Below, piece after piece: positions 1 through 8,600 of a stretch of 37,141 nt of DNA. A program made the position numbers and the translations under genes. The notes beneath the pieces are model-generated. The model was not told the origin of the DNA, did not search any database, and saw only the letters and a list, made by a program, of their open reading frames with translations. Every line of letters starts with the position of its first letter. Position 1 is the stretch's first letter. Source of the stretch: Candidatus Delongbacteria bacterium (GTDB lineage: Bacteria; Delongbacteria; UBA4055); the NCBI GenBank assembly GCA_016938535.1, contig JAFGUL010000120.1, forward strand, positions 1 through 37,141. Reading direction: 5' to 3'.

Positions 1-225
1 ATAATTTTTGTCTCCCCTTTTAATAATATCCGATTCAAAACTGTCCATCTGAACATGATTCTGCTTCATGGAAAATTTAAGTATGAACGCGAAAACCACC
101 GCTTCTTCAGCTGTCAGGTCATACATTCCCATAAGTTCTTTAAGCTCATCAGACACAGGCGGGTTCAAAAGAGTTTTCTCGTCTTCTGCTATCTCGATAA
201 GTTTGTAGTGCATTGATTCTTTCAT
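1..225 (-). CDS. Hypothetical protein, N-terminal part only
   Basis: The reading frame is open from an ATG at 225 to the left edge, giving the first 75 residues of a protein cut off by the window. A good ribosome site (GGAGGA) lies about 5 nt upstream. The peptide is helical and acidic and contains the stretch DLTAEEAVVFAFILKFSM, which looks like a folded helical N-terminal domain. No catalytic motif is visible in this piece. A 97-bp gap separates it from the gene at 323-532 on the same strand. I do not recognise the family with any certainty. Helical N-terminal segments like this can precede AAA-type ATPase domains, but that is a guess. Confidence 0.6.
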   Translation of the reverse strand, partial: MKESMHYKLIEIAEDEKTLLNPPVSDELKELMGMYDLTAEEAVVFAFILKFSMKQNHVQMDSFESDIIKRGDKNY

Positions 226-322
226 TCTTTCCTCCGCGGTTTAATTTATCACGAAAGAAATATAAGCAGGTCAGTGTGCCATATAATGGCGGTGTTGGAA
301 AAAATAGTGATTTTTTTGGGGA

Positions 323-532
323 TTATTCGCCTTTCAGCTCTTCGGCATCCGCTTTTCGAGTAACTGTAATAACTCTTTGAAGTCTTGCTGGATATTCATA
401 TAAAAATTTCCCCGCTTCGATCCTTAGCTGTTCAACAATATCAAGTCTTTCTTCCGGTGTCAGACTTTTCCAGTATTTTCTGTCTTTTTCCCTTAACTCT
501 TTATGCGTATTAACCGATATTACCATTTCCAT
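323..532 (-). CDS. Small orphan protein (69 aa), antitoxin-like
   Basis: This small charged protein has the pattern KDRKYWKSLTPEERLDIVEQLR followed by a short tail with RLQRVITV. From memory, small proteins with this YW-x-S-LTPEERL-x-(6)-LR layout often sit directly beside a nucleotidyltransferase-type protein and may act as its partner or antitoxin. No nucleotidyltransferase reading frame is next to it here: the flanks are the truncated gene at 1-225 and non-coding DNA at 540-904. The ATG at 532 has only a weak ribosome site (GAGAAAA), and a second in-frame ATG lies two codons on. It is probably a real gene of unproven function. The partner, if any, is missing or outside the window. Confidence 0.5.
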   Translation of the reverse strand: MEMVISVNTHKELREKDRKYWKSLTPEERLDIVEQLRIEAGKFLYEYPARLQRVITVTRKADAEELKGE

Positions 533-633
533 AAGATTTTCTCATTTGTGTTATATGCGATAATATACGAAAAAAATACCATTAAATAAAACAATATTTA
601 TCCGCCACTTTTTAAAATCATCAAGCCGTCGAT

Positions 634-720
634 CTCCGAAAACACTCTTATTAGTTCGGAGGGTGGGTTTTGCACTTGAGTGCTTCATCGTGTTGAACCG
701 GTCGCATTTTGCGACCAGTT
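634..720. repeat. Cluster of three inverted repeats in non-coding DNA
   Basis: Three inverted repeats lie within 90 bp in a gene-free stretch. The first is CTCCGAA (634-640) with TTCGGAG (655-661). The second is GCACT-TG-AGTGC (672-683). The third is GGTCGCA-TTT-TGCGACC (699-715 core), extended on both sides by AAC/GTT after one mismatch (696-720). None is followed by a T-run on either strand, so they are not obvious intrinsic terminators. They could be part of a structured RNA, a protein-binding site or the remains of a mobile-element end. The rest of 541-800 shows no gene. Confidence 0.5.
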
Positions 721-809
721 ATATAAACAAAGATGTATGCCAAATAATGTCATGGCGACAAATATTTTGAAAATAATTTTTATTTCCTTTGAAAAGACTT
801 ACAAATTTA

Positions 810-838
810 TTGACAAATGCTTTTTTTCTTGTTAACTT
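810..838 (+). promoter_or_regulatory. Putative promoter of small plus-strand transcript
   Basis: A perfect -35 TTGACA (810-815) is followed after 17 nt by TAACTT (833-838), a weak -10. The same 10-bp sequence ACTTACAAAT occurs at 797-806 and 835-844, so the promoter is bracketed by a direct repeat with a 38-bp period. This could be an operator. The transcript would begin near 845, directly before the hairpin series that ends in an intrinsic terminator. The promoter is inferred from sequence only. Confidence 0.45.
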
Positions 839-844
839 ACAAAT

Positions 845-902
845 AATCCGCTTATGCGGAGGTGGATGGCAGTGCCATTGCCCCTTTCTTAGGGGTTTTT
901 TT
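845..902 (+). ncRNA. Putative small structured RNA (about 58 nt) with 8-codon ORF
   Basis: Three local hairpins follow one another. They are TCCGC-TTAT-GCGGA (847-860), ATGGC-AGT-GCCAT (866-878) and CCCCT-TTCTT-AGGGG (881-895), the last followed by a T-run. A promoter-like sequence lies immediately upstream. The segment also holds a minimal reading frame, ATG at 866 to TAG at 890-892 (MAVPLPLS), with GGAGG only 3 nt ahead of the ATG. This spacing is tight for efficient initiation. There is no gene downstream on the plus strand, because DUF3800 is on the opposite strand. The unit is therefore not an ordinary leader. It could be a small RNA, or an antisense or short-peptide unit. Confidence 0.4.
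881..902 (+). terminator. Intrinsic terminator
   Basis: The perfect 5-bp stem CCCCT/AGGGG with a TTCTT loop (881-895) is followed by a run of seven T residues on the plus strand. The T-run is on the plus side only, so it would stop plus-strand transcription. It lies just past the end of the convergent DUF3800 gene. Confidence 0.7.
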
Positions 903-904
903 AT

Positions 905-1696
905 TTAAGGAAGCCATTTTCTCCCCCAACCTTCAATCATACCTTTACCACTTCTATAAAATTTATTAGCTTCAATTATTTTAATTATCTTTCCGCCAAA
1001 ATTATCCGGAATCGGAGTTTTATTATGCGAGCAGATTGCCGATTTAGATGCCGGATGAGCTAAGAGATCAGCTATCTGTAATCCTGTTATATTTGCTGTT
1101 TTTGGCTTAACTTTTAGTTCCTTGCTTGTCAGTACCTTTTGAAACAGATCAGCTTTAATAAACTCACTGCCTTCTTCCCATACCTTAGTAAATGACTTCT
1201 TGAGTCTCATATCCTCTTTTCTGCCTCTTGATTCAATCATTACATCGCCAACTGAATTTTCTTCAGACATCAATAGTCTGACATAGCGTTCCAGCATTAC
1301 TTTCAGGCAATAGTGGTAAGGGTCATATTTCCAAGTTGTGTATTGTTCATTATGCAATAATTTATCAATCGTTACTGTAATTATCTTATAGTTCCATCCC
1401 GAAATTATATTCAAAAGTCTCTCATTAAACCTTTCTTCAGTATTAGAATCCCTTAAAATTACAAACGGATGCTTTTTATTTACTAATTCTTTACGATGAA
1501 GAACAATCGGATCGTCAGGATGAGATCCAAAAAAATCAGATTTTAATTGCTCAAGCTCTCTATAGTATTTATTCTCTATGTCTGACAGTAAAAATACCAC
1601 ACCAGTCAGACTCAAATACCTATGATTGATATCTTCTGAAGAACCAAGATCCGAATTTCCGGTTTCATCAATATAAAGTCTATACTTAATTTGCAT
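905..1696 (-). CDS. DUF3800 family protein (RNase H-like fold)
   Basis: The protein has 263 aa and the DUF3800 layout: an N-terminal strand with YIDETG (Asp10), a central HRKEL, an acidic DVMIESRG (Glu155) and a late QIADLLAHP (Asp210). These acidic positions resemble the metal-binding residues of RNase H-like enzymes, so nuclease activity is plausible but unproven. Length is normal for the family. The start at 1696 has only a weak ribosome site. The stop of the upstream winged-helix-like gene is 10 bp away, so the two probably form one operon transcribed from the promoter at 2033-2061. DUF3800 proteins are frequent in defence islands and mobile DNA, which fits these surroundings. Base composition is clearly AT-richer than the housekeeping genes. 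Confidence 0.85.
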   Translation of the reverse strand: MQIKYRLYIDETGNSDLGSSEDINHRYLSLTGVVFLLSDIENKYYRELEQLKSDFFGSHPDDPIVLHRKELVNKKHPFVILRDSNTEERFNERLLNIISGWNYKIITVTIDKLLHNEQYTTWKYDPYHYCLKVMLERYVRLLMSEENSVGDVMIESRGRKEDMRLKKSFTKVWEEGSEFIKADLFQKVLTSKELKVKPKTANITGLQIADLLAHPASKSAICSHNKTPIPDNFGGKIIKIIEANKFYRSGKGMIEGWGRKWLP

Positions 1697-1706
1697 TTTT
1701 AATCCA

Positions 1707-1982
1707 CTAAGAAATTTGTTTTTTTACAATTTGCAATAATCCTCTTCCAGTAATATCTTCTAAGTATTTTCGTCCTTTTGGAGTAATCCATGCAACAGTG
1801 CCACCGCTTGCTATTCCTTGAGTTCCTATCAAACCGTGATTGTCTAATTCATCTTGTATCTCATCAACTAAATCGTAAGCTTCTTTAATACCGACTATCT
1901 CTTTGAGATATTCAATTACCTGACCTGATCCTTTTTTGATTATCATTTCAAGAACTTTTTTGCTGTTTTCATTCAATTTCAT
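1707..1982 (-). CDS. Small winged-helix-like protein (91 aa)
   Basis: I place the start at the ATG at 1982 (MKLNENSKK), because AGAGGT lies about 7 nt upstream and a strong promoter predicts transcription from about 2026. A longer frame from 2024 would have almost no leader and no ribosome site. The protein is mostly helical and ends in GGTVAWITPKGRKYLEDI, which resembles the wing and last helix of winged-helix domains. It could be a DNA-binding repressor of its own operon, or a partner of DUF3800. A palindrome lies between promoter and start (2009-2024). I do not recognise a named family. Confidence 0.65.
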   Translation of the reverse strand: MKLNENSKKVLEMIIKKGSGQVIEYLKEIVGIKEAYDLVDEIQDELDNHGLIGTQGIASGGTVAWITPKGRKYLEDITGRGLLQIVKKQIS

Positions 1983-2008
1983 TTTGATTACCTCTTTTTC
2001 AGTTTTGC

Positions 2009-2024
2009 ATGAAGTAATTTTCAT
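2009..2024. promoter_or_regulatory. Possible operator palindrome
   Basis: ATGAA (2009-2013) and TTCAT (2020-2024) form an inverted repeat with a 6-nt centre. It lies between the promoter's predicted start of transcription and the ATG at 1982. This is where an autoregulatory winged-helix protein might bind. The arms are short, so the call is tentative. Confidence 0.3.
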
Positions 2025-2032
2025 ACAGGAGA

Positions 2033-2061
2033 AATATAAAGATAATTGCTTGAAATGTCAA
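2033..2061 (-). promoter_or_regulatory. Promoter of the wHTH-DUF3800 operon
   Basis: On the minus strand, TTGACA (2056-2061) is separated by exactly 17 nt from TATATT (2033-2038), close to the sigma-70 consensus. The predicted start near 2026 gives a leader of about 44 nt before the ATG at 1982. The promoter sits between the methyltransferase stop (2120) and the small gene, so this pair does not depend on transcription of the restriction locus. Confidence 0.75.
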
Positions 2062-2119
2062 ATCCTATTTTATGTTTTTTTCACTATTTACACAAATGGA
2101 CTTAAAGGAGTTTAACAAC

Positions 2120-5100
2120 TCACTGCTCCCCTTCCACAATCTTGATTTCTTCTTCAGTTAGCTCGTACAGCTCGTAAACGAGCCGATCAATTTCGTTTTC
2201 GTAGGCTGTAGTATTCGCTTTTGGATTTTCCTTTTTTTCTATTAATACTTCTTTGGATTTTTTTTCAATGGCTGAAATTACGAGCTGGTTATTTTTACTT
2301 GGTAAAGGTATCGGAAATAATTCAACAGATTGATGAAGCATTCTAAACTGTCTCCGTTGTAGCTGAGTTACATAATTCTTGACCAACATTTTACCTAATT
2401 TGCTATTTAGTACAGCTATTATATATTCTGGATTATCACAAATCAGTAAATATGCAGTATTTAGTAAATACATTCCCGTGTTGTCATAGCTAAAATTAGG
2501 AAATTCATATCCTTCTTCAGGATTGTCAGTCATAATTTCATTGTATATAACCTTAATTTTGTCAAACTCCTCGTAATAAGTATTTGCACATCTTTGCATA
2601 GCGTACCATTCATATCTAATTCCAGTCTCGTCTTGATTTCTCTTTTTTAACTGGTCTTTGAACTGTAACAAATGTTTGTAAATAGCAGGATATTGCTTTT
2701 CCAATTCTTCTTCAGCTTTAAGTGAAGCTCCTTGTATAGAATTATCTTTGTGAAGCGGAAAATGCCAAGGTATGAAGATAGTCCAATAATCCGACCAAGC
2801 ATAGCCGTATCGAGTAATATCTTTTCCACGTAAAATTGGTTTGATAATTTCTATATTTTTCGGATCGTCCTTACATAGTTTTTCTTTTGTTGCTGTGTCA
2901 ATTATAAATGCTTCATTGAGGCCAGATGTTATCCCCCTGAAAATTTTGACATCCCAATCTTTTAGCGTTGTACCTATTTTCTCAATTTTTTCTTTGAGTT
3001 TTTGTTCTAAATCGCTCCCAATAAACCATGATTCTTCGTTCGGGCTATTAAGTTCAACTGCTTTATCTTTAAAATAGCTTGAAATGTCGATAGATTCATT
3101 TTTAATCTTCTTAAGGACAACAGCTTTTAATTTTTTATTATTCATACCTTTTTCTATCAGAAGAATATTTGCGTCAACTGTAGCCTGCTTAAATATGCCG
3201 GGGCCGAGGTCAATTAGCATTATGGGATTTTTTGTTAAGAAGAAATTTCTTAGGCTTTTTCCGTAGCCTGCTCTCATCCATTTGTTACTTGTGATGAAGC
3301 AGAGATTCCCGTTTTCGTTTAGAGAGTTTATTCCGCTTTCGTAGAAAAGAGCGTAAATGTCTCCTGTTCTCTGAAAAGTTTTATATCCGCCGTTCTTATA
3401 CATATCTGCAAGCCTTCCGCCGTCTTTTTGGAGCTGAACATAAGGAGGGTTTCCGATGACGATATCGAAGCCGTCTATGCCGAACATCCAAAGCGGGTCG
3501 AACCATTCGGATTTTTCGTGACTGAAGGGTTTCCATGATGATATTTTGTAAGCTTTGCTTTCGTAGTCAACGGATCCGCCCATAGTGAATTGTTGTGCGA
3601 GCATTTCTTCCTGTAGATCTTCAAATTCCTTTTTTAGCTTAGCTTTTTCTTTTCCGTAGCTTTGTAAATAGCTCTTTCTAAGGTCTTTTAATTTATCGAG
3701 TTCATCATTTAGGTTAAAGAGTCCGCCGTGATCTAACTCTTCGGGTAATTTTATGAGCGTGTCGGCTGTTACAAATTTAAACTCAAGGTTGGGTAAAGCT
3801 TCTACGCCTCTGTTTTCTTTTGTCTCGTCAATTTTTTCGTCAACTACAAGGGTTAGAAAGCATCTGAGCTTTGAGATTTCCGCGGCGATAGGCTGAATAT
3901 CCACTCCGTAAAGAGAATTCTGAATTACTCCGAGCTTACGGGCATATTCCACGCTCGCATTCTTTAGTTTCTCTCCGATCTGTTTTTTTAGTATCGGATT
4001 TTCAATCCTGTCGAGCTGTCTTTTTATCCATAATTTGCAATCCGGATCGAGCTTTTGAAGTGCTGTTACAATTTTTTGTAAAACTCCCATCGGGAATGCG
4101 CCTGAACCGCAGGCAGGGTCAAGAATTTTTACTTTGTCGAGAGCGTCGAGCAATTTTGTGCTTTTCGATTTTATTGTTTCATCTTCGAGTTCTATATCTG
4201 ATTTGAATAACAGCTCGATTTTATCCTTTTCGATCCCGGTTTCTTTGTGCAAAAAATGGACAAGGCTTTCGGTAGCCATATAGTCAACGATCTCTCTCGG
4301 CGTATAAAAACTTCCGGTAGCTTTCCTTGCAGTTTCTCCGCTGTCGGGATCTATCTCCGCAAGCAGATTTTCAAATATACGGCCGAGCATTTCGGGGTCA
4401 ACGCTGACTTCCATATCGTTGATCGAGTTTTCATCTATGGTGAAATTATATTTTTCAAGTTCGGTGTAAAGCTCAAAAAACCATTGATCGGGGATTTCCA
4501 GTGCATAGGCTGAAGATATTCCAGAAAAATTGTCGGGTTTAAAATAGTCGTCATTGTGCGGTTCGAAAAGGCCGCCGTTAAGAAATGGTATGTTATCGCA
4601 CCCGGGAGGCAGATTATCAATTCTTTCGTTCATCGGCGTATTGAGCGTTTGAAAAAAGAGCCTTTCCAGTATGTTTTTGTAATAACCGTAGTTGTTTTTG
4701 ACTGCGTCACTCGATAACAGATTTTCAGGCAGTAATGGATTCCCTGTTTGGGATTTTTTCATTTTCAAGAACCAGCAGAATATTATCCTGCCTATCAGAC
4801 GGACGGCGAATTCGTGATAGAGTCTGTTGTTTTTCTCGTCGGCATCGGGCAGTCTCATAAGTCTTTCGTGTCCCATTTGTTTCTTGCCCTTACCTGCCGT
4901 AGCTCCGACAAGTGTATAAAAATAATGCGCGACGGTCTGATAAAACTCCTCATTCAGTTTTTCGACACTGAAAGCTTCTCTTATATCTTCCAAGTTAATC
5001 GGTTTTCCTGCCAGCGTAAACAGCCTGTCTCTTGCCGTTCTTGTTTTCTCGCCTTCTCCGAGAAGGTAAGTGTATCTTTTCGGTTCTGTTTCATGCTTAA

Positions 5101-5479
5101 CTACTTCACCGTTTTCGTCGAATTTTCTGATCTCGGATACGAACGATAGTCTCCATTTCCCATCCTGAACAAATACGATAAGTGCGCCGTCAACTTCATA
5201 TTTATAAATATTGCGGAGTAATTGTCTTATACCCACTTTATTTTTTTCGAGCTTTATACCAGGCTTAATATTTATCTGATATATTCCTGCGAGTCTGTCG
5301 TCGGCTGTATAAAATTTACCGAGTTCGAAAGCTGATTCGGCTTTGTCATTCGCGGGAAGAGGAATAGCGATCGGGATTTGATAAATGCTCTTAACATTAA
5401 ATACATTTACAAGGACATCCTGCCAGTTCTTTTGATCGTAAGCCGATGACAGTATGTTTAGAAGTCTGTTTTTATCCAT
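2120..5479 (-). CDS. Eco57I-type adenine-specific DNA methyltransferase
   Basis: The 1119-aa protein has an N-terminal region of about 380 aa, then TGSFYTPREIV (388-398), the SAM-binding DPACGSG (454-460) and the amino-methylating NPPY (677-680). These are the hallmarks of gamma-class N6-adenine methyltransferases of the Eco57I group. The C-terminal part (about 770-1119, with GITSGLNEAFII and PILRGKDITRYG) matches the target-recognition end of such enzymes. I see no convincing PD-(D/E)xK nuclease motif, so cleavage may come from the PLD-helicase upstream. Translation follows an AGGATA site. GC content is about 45-50% in sampled segments of the first two-thirds, but about 25-35% beyond residue 770, a sharp change pointing to exchange of the specificity end. 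A type IIG enzyme or a DISARM/BREX-type methylase are the alternatives. Confidence 0.9.
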   Translation of the reverse strand: MDKNRLLNILSSAYDQKNWQDVLVNVFNVKSIYQIPIAIPLPANDKAESAFELGKFYTADDRLAGIYQINIKPGIKLEKNKVGIRQLLRNIYKYEVDGALIVFVQDGKWRLSFVSEIRKFDENGEVVKHETEPKRYTYLLGEGEKTRTARDRLFTLAGKPINLEDIREAFSVEKLNEEFYQTVAHYFYTLVGATAGKGKKQMGHERLMRLPDADEKNNRLYHEFAVRLIGRIIFCWFLKMKKSQTGNPLLPENLLSSDAVKNNYGYYKNILERLFFQTLNTPMNERIDNLPPGCDNIPFLNGGLFEPHNDDYFKPDNFSGISSAYALEIPDQWFFELYTELEKYNFTIDENSINDMEVSVDPEMLGRIFENLLAEIDPDSGETARKATGSFYTPREIVDYMATESLVHFLHKETGIEKDKIELLFKSDIELEDETIKSKSTKLLDALDKVKILDPACGSGAFPMGVLQKIVTALQKLDPDCKLWIKRQLDRIENPILKKQIGEKLKNASVEYARKLGVIQNSLYGVDIQPIAAEISKLRCFLTLVVDEKIDETKENRGVEALPNLEFKFVTADTLIKLPEELDHGGLFNLNDELDKLKDLRKSYLQSYGKEKAKLKKEFEDLQEEMLAQQFTMGGSVDYESKAYKISSWKPFSHEKSEWFDPLWMFGIDGFDIVIGNPPYVQLQKDGGRLADMYKNGGYKTFQRTGDIYALFYESGINSLNENGNLCFITSNKWMRAGYGKSLRNFFLTKNPIMLIDLGPGIFKQATVDANILLIEKGMNNKKLKAVVLKKIKNESIDISSYFKDKAVELNSPNEESWFIGSDLEQKLKEKIEKIGTTLKDWDVKIFRGITSGLNEAFIIDTATKEKLCKDDPKNIEIIKPILRGKDITRYGYAWSDYWTIFIPWHFPLHKDNSIQGASLKAEEELEKQYPAIYKHLLQFKDQLKKRNQDETGIRYEWYAMQRCANTYYEEFDKIKVIYNEIMTDNPEEGYEFPNFSYDNTGMYLLNTAYLLICDNPEYIIAVLNSKLGKMLVKNYVTQLQRRQFRMLHQSVELFPIPLPSKNNQLVISAIEKKSKEVLIEKKENPKANTTAYENEIDRLVYELYELTEEEIKIVEGEQ

Positions 5480-5488
5480 TCAGTTATC

Positions 5489-5640
5489 CTATAAGTTCGT
5501 ATAAGTTCTGTTAAGTTCGTATAAATTTACGCATGAGTTCGTATAAATTCTTTTAAAATCAAAACAACTTCGCACATTTTTACGCACGAGTTCAAACACT
5601 TCGCACATTTTCACGCACGAGTTCGTATAAATCTCAAATT
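5489..5640. repeat. Repeat-filled spacer between helicase and methyltransferase genes
   Basis: GTTCGTATAA occurs exactly four times (5495-5504, 5515-5524, 5537-5546, 5621-5630). A 27-bp unit beginning ACTTCGCACATTTT and ending ACGCACGAGTTC occurs at 5567-5593 and 5598-5624 with one mismatch, and a partial copy of its end is at 5529-5540. The units are nearly head to tail. They are direct repeats without unique spacers of constant length, so this is not a CRISPR array. On the minus strand they encode a repeated peptide, IYTNSCV. The block sits in the 205-bp gap between two genes that presumably work together. Confidence 0.8.
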
Positions 5641-5680
5641 GAGTTTTATTAAATTTAGGCATAGTTTCTTTTAATTCCAT
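5489..5680 (-). CDS. Doubtful small ORF spanning the repeats (63 aa)
   Basis: An ATG at 5680 with AGGA about 7 nt upstream opens a 63-codon frame that ends 9 bp before the methyltransferase ATG. Its first 17 residues (MELKETMPKFNKTQFEI) look ordinary. The rest is generated by the repeats and contains IYTNSCV twice, with several cysteines. The context before its ATG (TATAGGATAGATTGATGG) closely resembles that before the methyltransferase ATG (TATAGGATAACTGAATGG), so the start region may have been duplicated when the repeats were inserted or expanded. It may be translated simply to couple the two large genes. Function as a protein is unsupported. Confidence 0.25.
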   Translation of the reverse strand: MELKETMPKFNKTQFEIYTNSCVKMCEVFELVRKNVRSCFDFKRIYTNSCVNLYELNRTYTNL

Positions 5681-5684
5681 CAAT

Positions 5685-8600
5685 CTATCCTATAAAGGTT
5701 TCGGAAATTACTATTTCAGGTGATACATCTGCGTTAACAGCCTTGATTTCAGTCTCGTCCGACTCGGGAACTGCTACCTGAAATTTCTTTGCATATTGTA
5801 GTATGAGATTGTCAACCTGACCATCAGTGATCTCTTTTTTATCCTTCTTCCGCTTAAGCTTCCTAATTTCATTCGGAAGTGATGTAAATGTGCCGTTCTC
5901 AATCAGCTCGATAAGGTTCTCGCAGGATTGTTTGACTTCTTTTCTCGAAATCAGACCTTTATGTTCTCTTAAGAATTTCTTGGCTTGAGCTGAAATTGCA
6001 TCGGATTTATCTTTTGAAGCCGCAGTTTCCGTTGCCGTTCCGAGAAAATCTTTCTCGAAGGTATCAAATGCCGCCGAGACATGGTCGTAGTGAAATTTGG
6101 GAAGTTCAAAACCGAATTCGTTTGATTTAGCTTCAAAATATTCGGCGGCTTCTATGAAAGTTAAAGGTTTTACTTCGCTTGTGCCGTTTGCGATATAAAA
6201 TTCCGTTTTATATTGGGATTTCAAGAATACAACTGTGCTGTCTGCCGCGAAAGATTTTTCAGCATCTTTTGCAATTCTTGCAGTTCTTGCTTTAAGCGGA
6301 AATTGTTTTATTCTTTTAAATTCAATCGGATTAGTATCCTTAAATTCTCTTATCAGGCGCAGATACAACAGCCTTTTATCCTCATCATCTTTCATTCCTT
6401 CTTTGAAGAGCTTGAACTGTTCAACCATTTCTTCGTGCGTGAAGATTTTTGCGTCTTCCCCAAAAGCGGAATGAAACCCCTGAAGCTTAACAAGCGCGTT
6501 TTTATATAATTTTATCTCCTCATCTCCTTCCTGTGAAGGATAGAAATTGTAGCTGTAAACCATCTTGGATATTCCGCCGATCCTGTTTACCCTTCCAAGC
6601 CTCTGCATCAGTCTGGTCGCATTCCACGGTGTGTCATAATTGATTACGATATTCGCCCTGTGCAGGTTTATTCCTTCGGCAAGAACATCTGTAGAGATCA
6701 GTACCTTGTAGTCATCCTTCTGGCTTCCAATGTAATTGGCGTCGAAATTCTCCTGAATTGTTTCGAACAGTTTCTTCCTGTTTTTTGACGATATATTAAG
6801 AACTTTTGTCTTTAATTCTTCTTCGATTTTACCCTCAAGATAATCGGCAGTATCCTTACTTTCCGTAAAAATCACAAGTTTACCCGACACATTCTCTTCG
6901 GGATCAAAAAACCGCCCTTTGAAAGATTCAAAAAAAGCATCGAGCTTTGGATCTTCAATTACTTTCGACCAGTCATGAATTAGCTCGTTTAACAGCTGAT
7001 TATCCTTCTTGAGACCTTCAATGAATTTGGGATCGAAATCATCAGGCTCGAAAATATTGTTTCTGGGATTTTCTATACTCATTTCAATAATGATATTTTC
7101 TATCTCTTCAATCGAATAACCTTTTTCGTAAAGATCGTTCAACTTAAGGTCGGGAGCAATAAGTATTTTTTTATTCTCGAACATATCAATCATTCTTTGA
7201 GTGGACTGAGCAAGATTCTGTAATGAAATTCTGAAGGCTACAAACGAACTCTCCAGCCTTTTCACCATAAGGGTCTTCATGATTCCCGCAAGGGATTTAG
7301 ACACCAAAACAGCCTGTTCATAGTATTTTTCCCTCAAATCTTTATTCAGATACCTTATAGCCTGATATCTGTTATAGTTGATCTTGTCGTTATCTGTAAG
7401 ATAAAATAGGCTGTGATGAAACAGCTTACTCAGCTTTGCGCTCATATTGTATTTTACCGCTCTCGGTACGGCAATCTCGGGAAATATTATACCCTGTGCA
7501 GTAATATCTTCAAAATACTTTGGATAATTCTTTAAGTCCCGCCTGGTTCTGCGGACTGTAATATTTGTTATGATCTTTTCTCTGATTATTTCATATAATT
7601 TTCTGATTCTGTCGAGATCGGGTTTTTCTTCCTGGCTTCTGAGAATGTTTTTATACTCGGCGATTATCGGTCCGAAAAAAGTCTGGAGATTGTTTACGGC
7701 AAGTGTGCTTCTTCTCGCATCCTGAAATAAAAGAAGCTGGTAATAAAGGTCTGTAGGGCTATTGTTTAAAGGAGTAGCAGAAATCAAGATCACCTTTTTA
7801 TCTTTCCCCGCAACCAGTCCATCCCCGTTCCTCTTAGCTTTACATATTCTTTGGAGATTCTCAAACATCTTTGATGTATGATTTCTATATCTGTGCGCTT
7901 CGTCAACGAGAATAAGATCGTAATCTTCTTTCGCCCAGTAATCGAGGCTCTTATTATCCGCAATAACATCAAGTCTGCCGTTCGTAATAAATTTTGCATG
8001 CTTATCTATGCCGAACATTTTAAAAGTCGTTTTCCAGTTTTTTTCTATAGCAGGCGGATAAATAACAAGAATTTTTGTATTCAGTGAACCGTTAGCGATC
8101 AGAAACCGTTTTGCTATCATTGCTGCGACGACTGTTTTACCGAGACCGACAACATCGGCAAGGAAGAATCCGTTATGATCGAGCAGCATTTGAAATCCCT
8201 CATTGACTGCATCAACCTGATAGCTAAGTTTCTTGTATGTTTTAGGCAGGTCGCCGACAGTATCAGGATCATAATCAATATTCTTTCCGAAATATTCCAT
8301 CAAAAATTTCAGATACAGTTCGTACGGAGTAAAAATTCTGTCAATGTGTGTTTTATCTTTAAATTTCTGAATATCAGCAGGCAGTATCGTAGTTGACTGA
8401 GCCCATAAATTCTTAAATTCTTCTTTTGTAAACTCAACATCGTCAAAATCTTTCAGGGCTATATTCATTTCATAATTAGGTGATTTTTTTATCCCCATTC
8501 CGGCATCGGTGAGATTAGATGATCCCATTATCACCCAGCCGTCAGAATGTTCAGAATGTTTTTCAGGAAGAAACAGATAAAATTTAGCATGAATTTTCTT

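Noticed and set aside
696..720. Integron attC site
   Set aside because: The palindrome lacks the GTTRRRY / RYYYAAC core pair in the right places, and there is no integrase or gene cassette nearby.
4748..5149. 133-codon plus-strand frame inside the methyltransferase gene
   Set aside because: It is antisense to conserved protein sequence and shows no domain of its own.
5489..5640. CRISPR-like array
   Set aside because: The repeats are short, nearly contiguous and of mixed lengths. There are no unique spacers of constant size and no cas genes.
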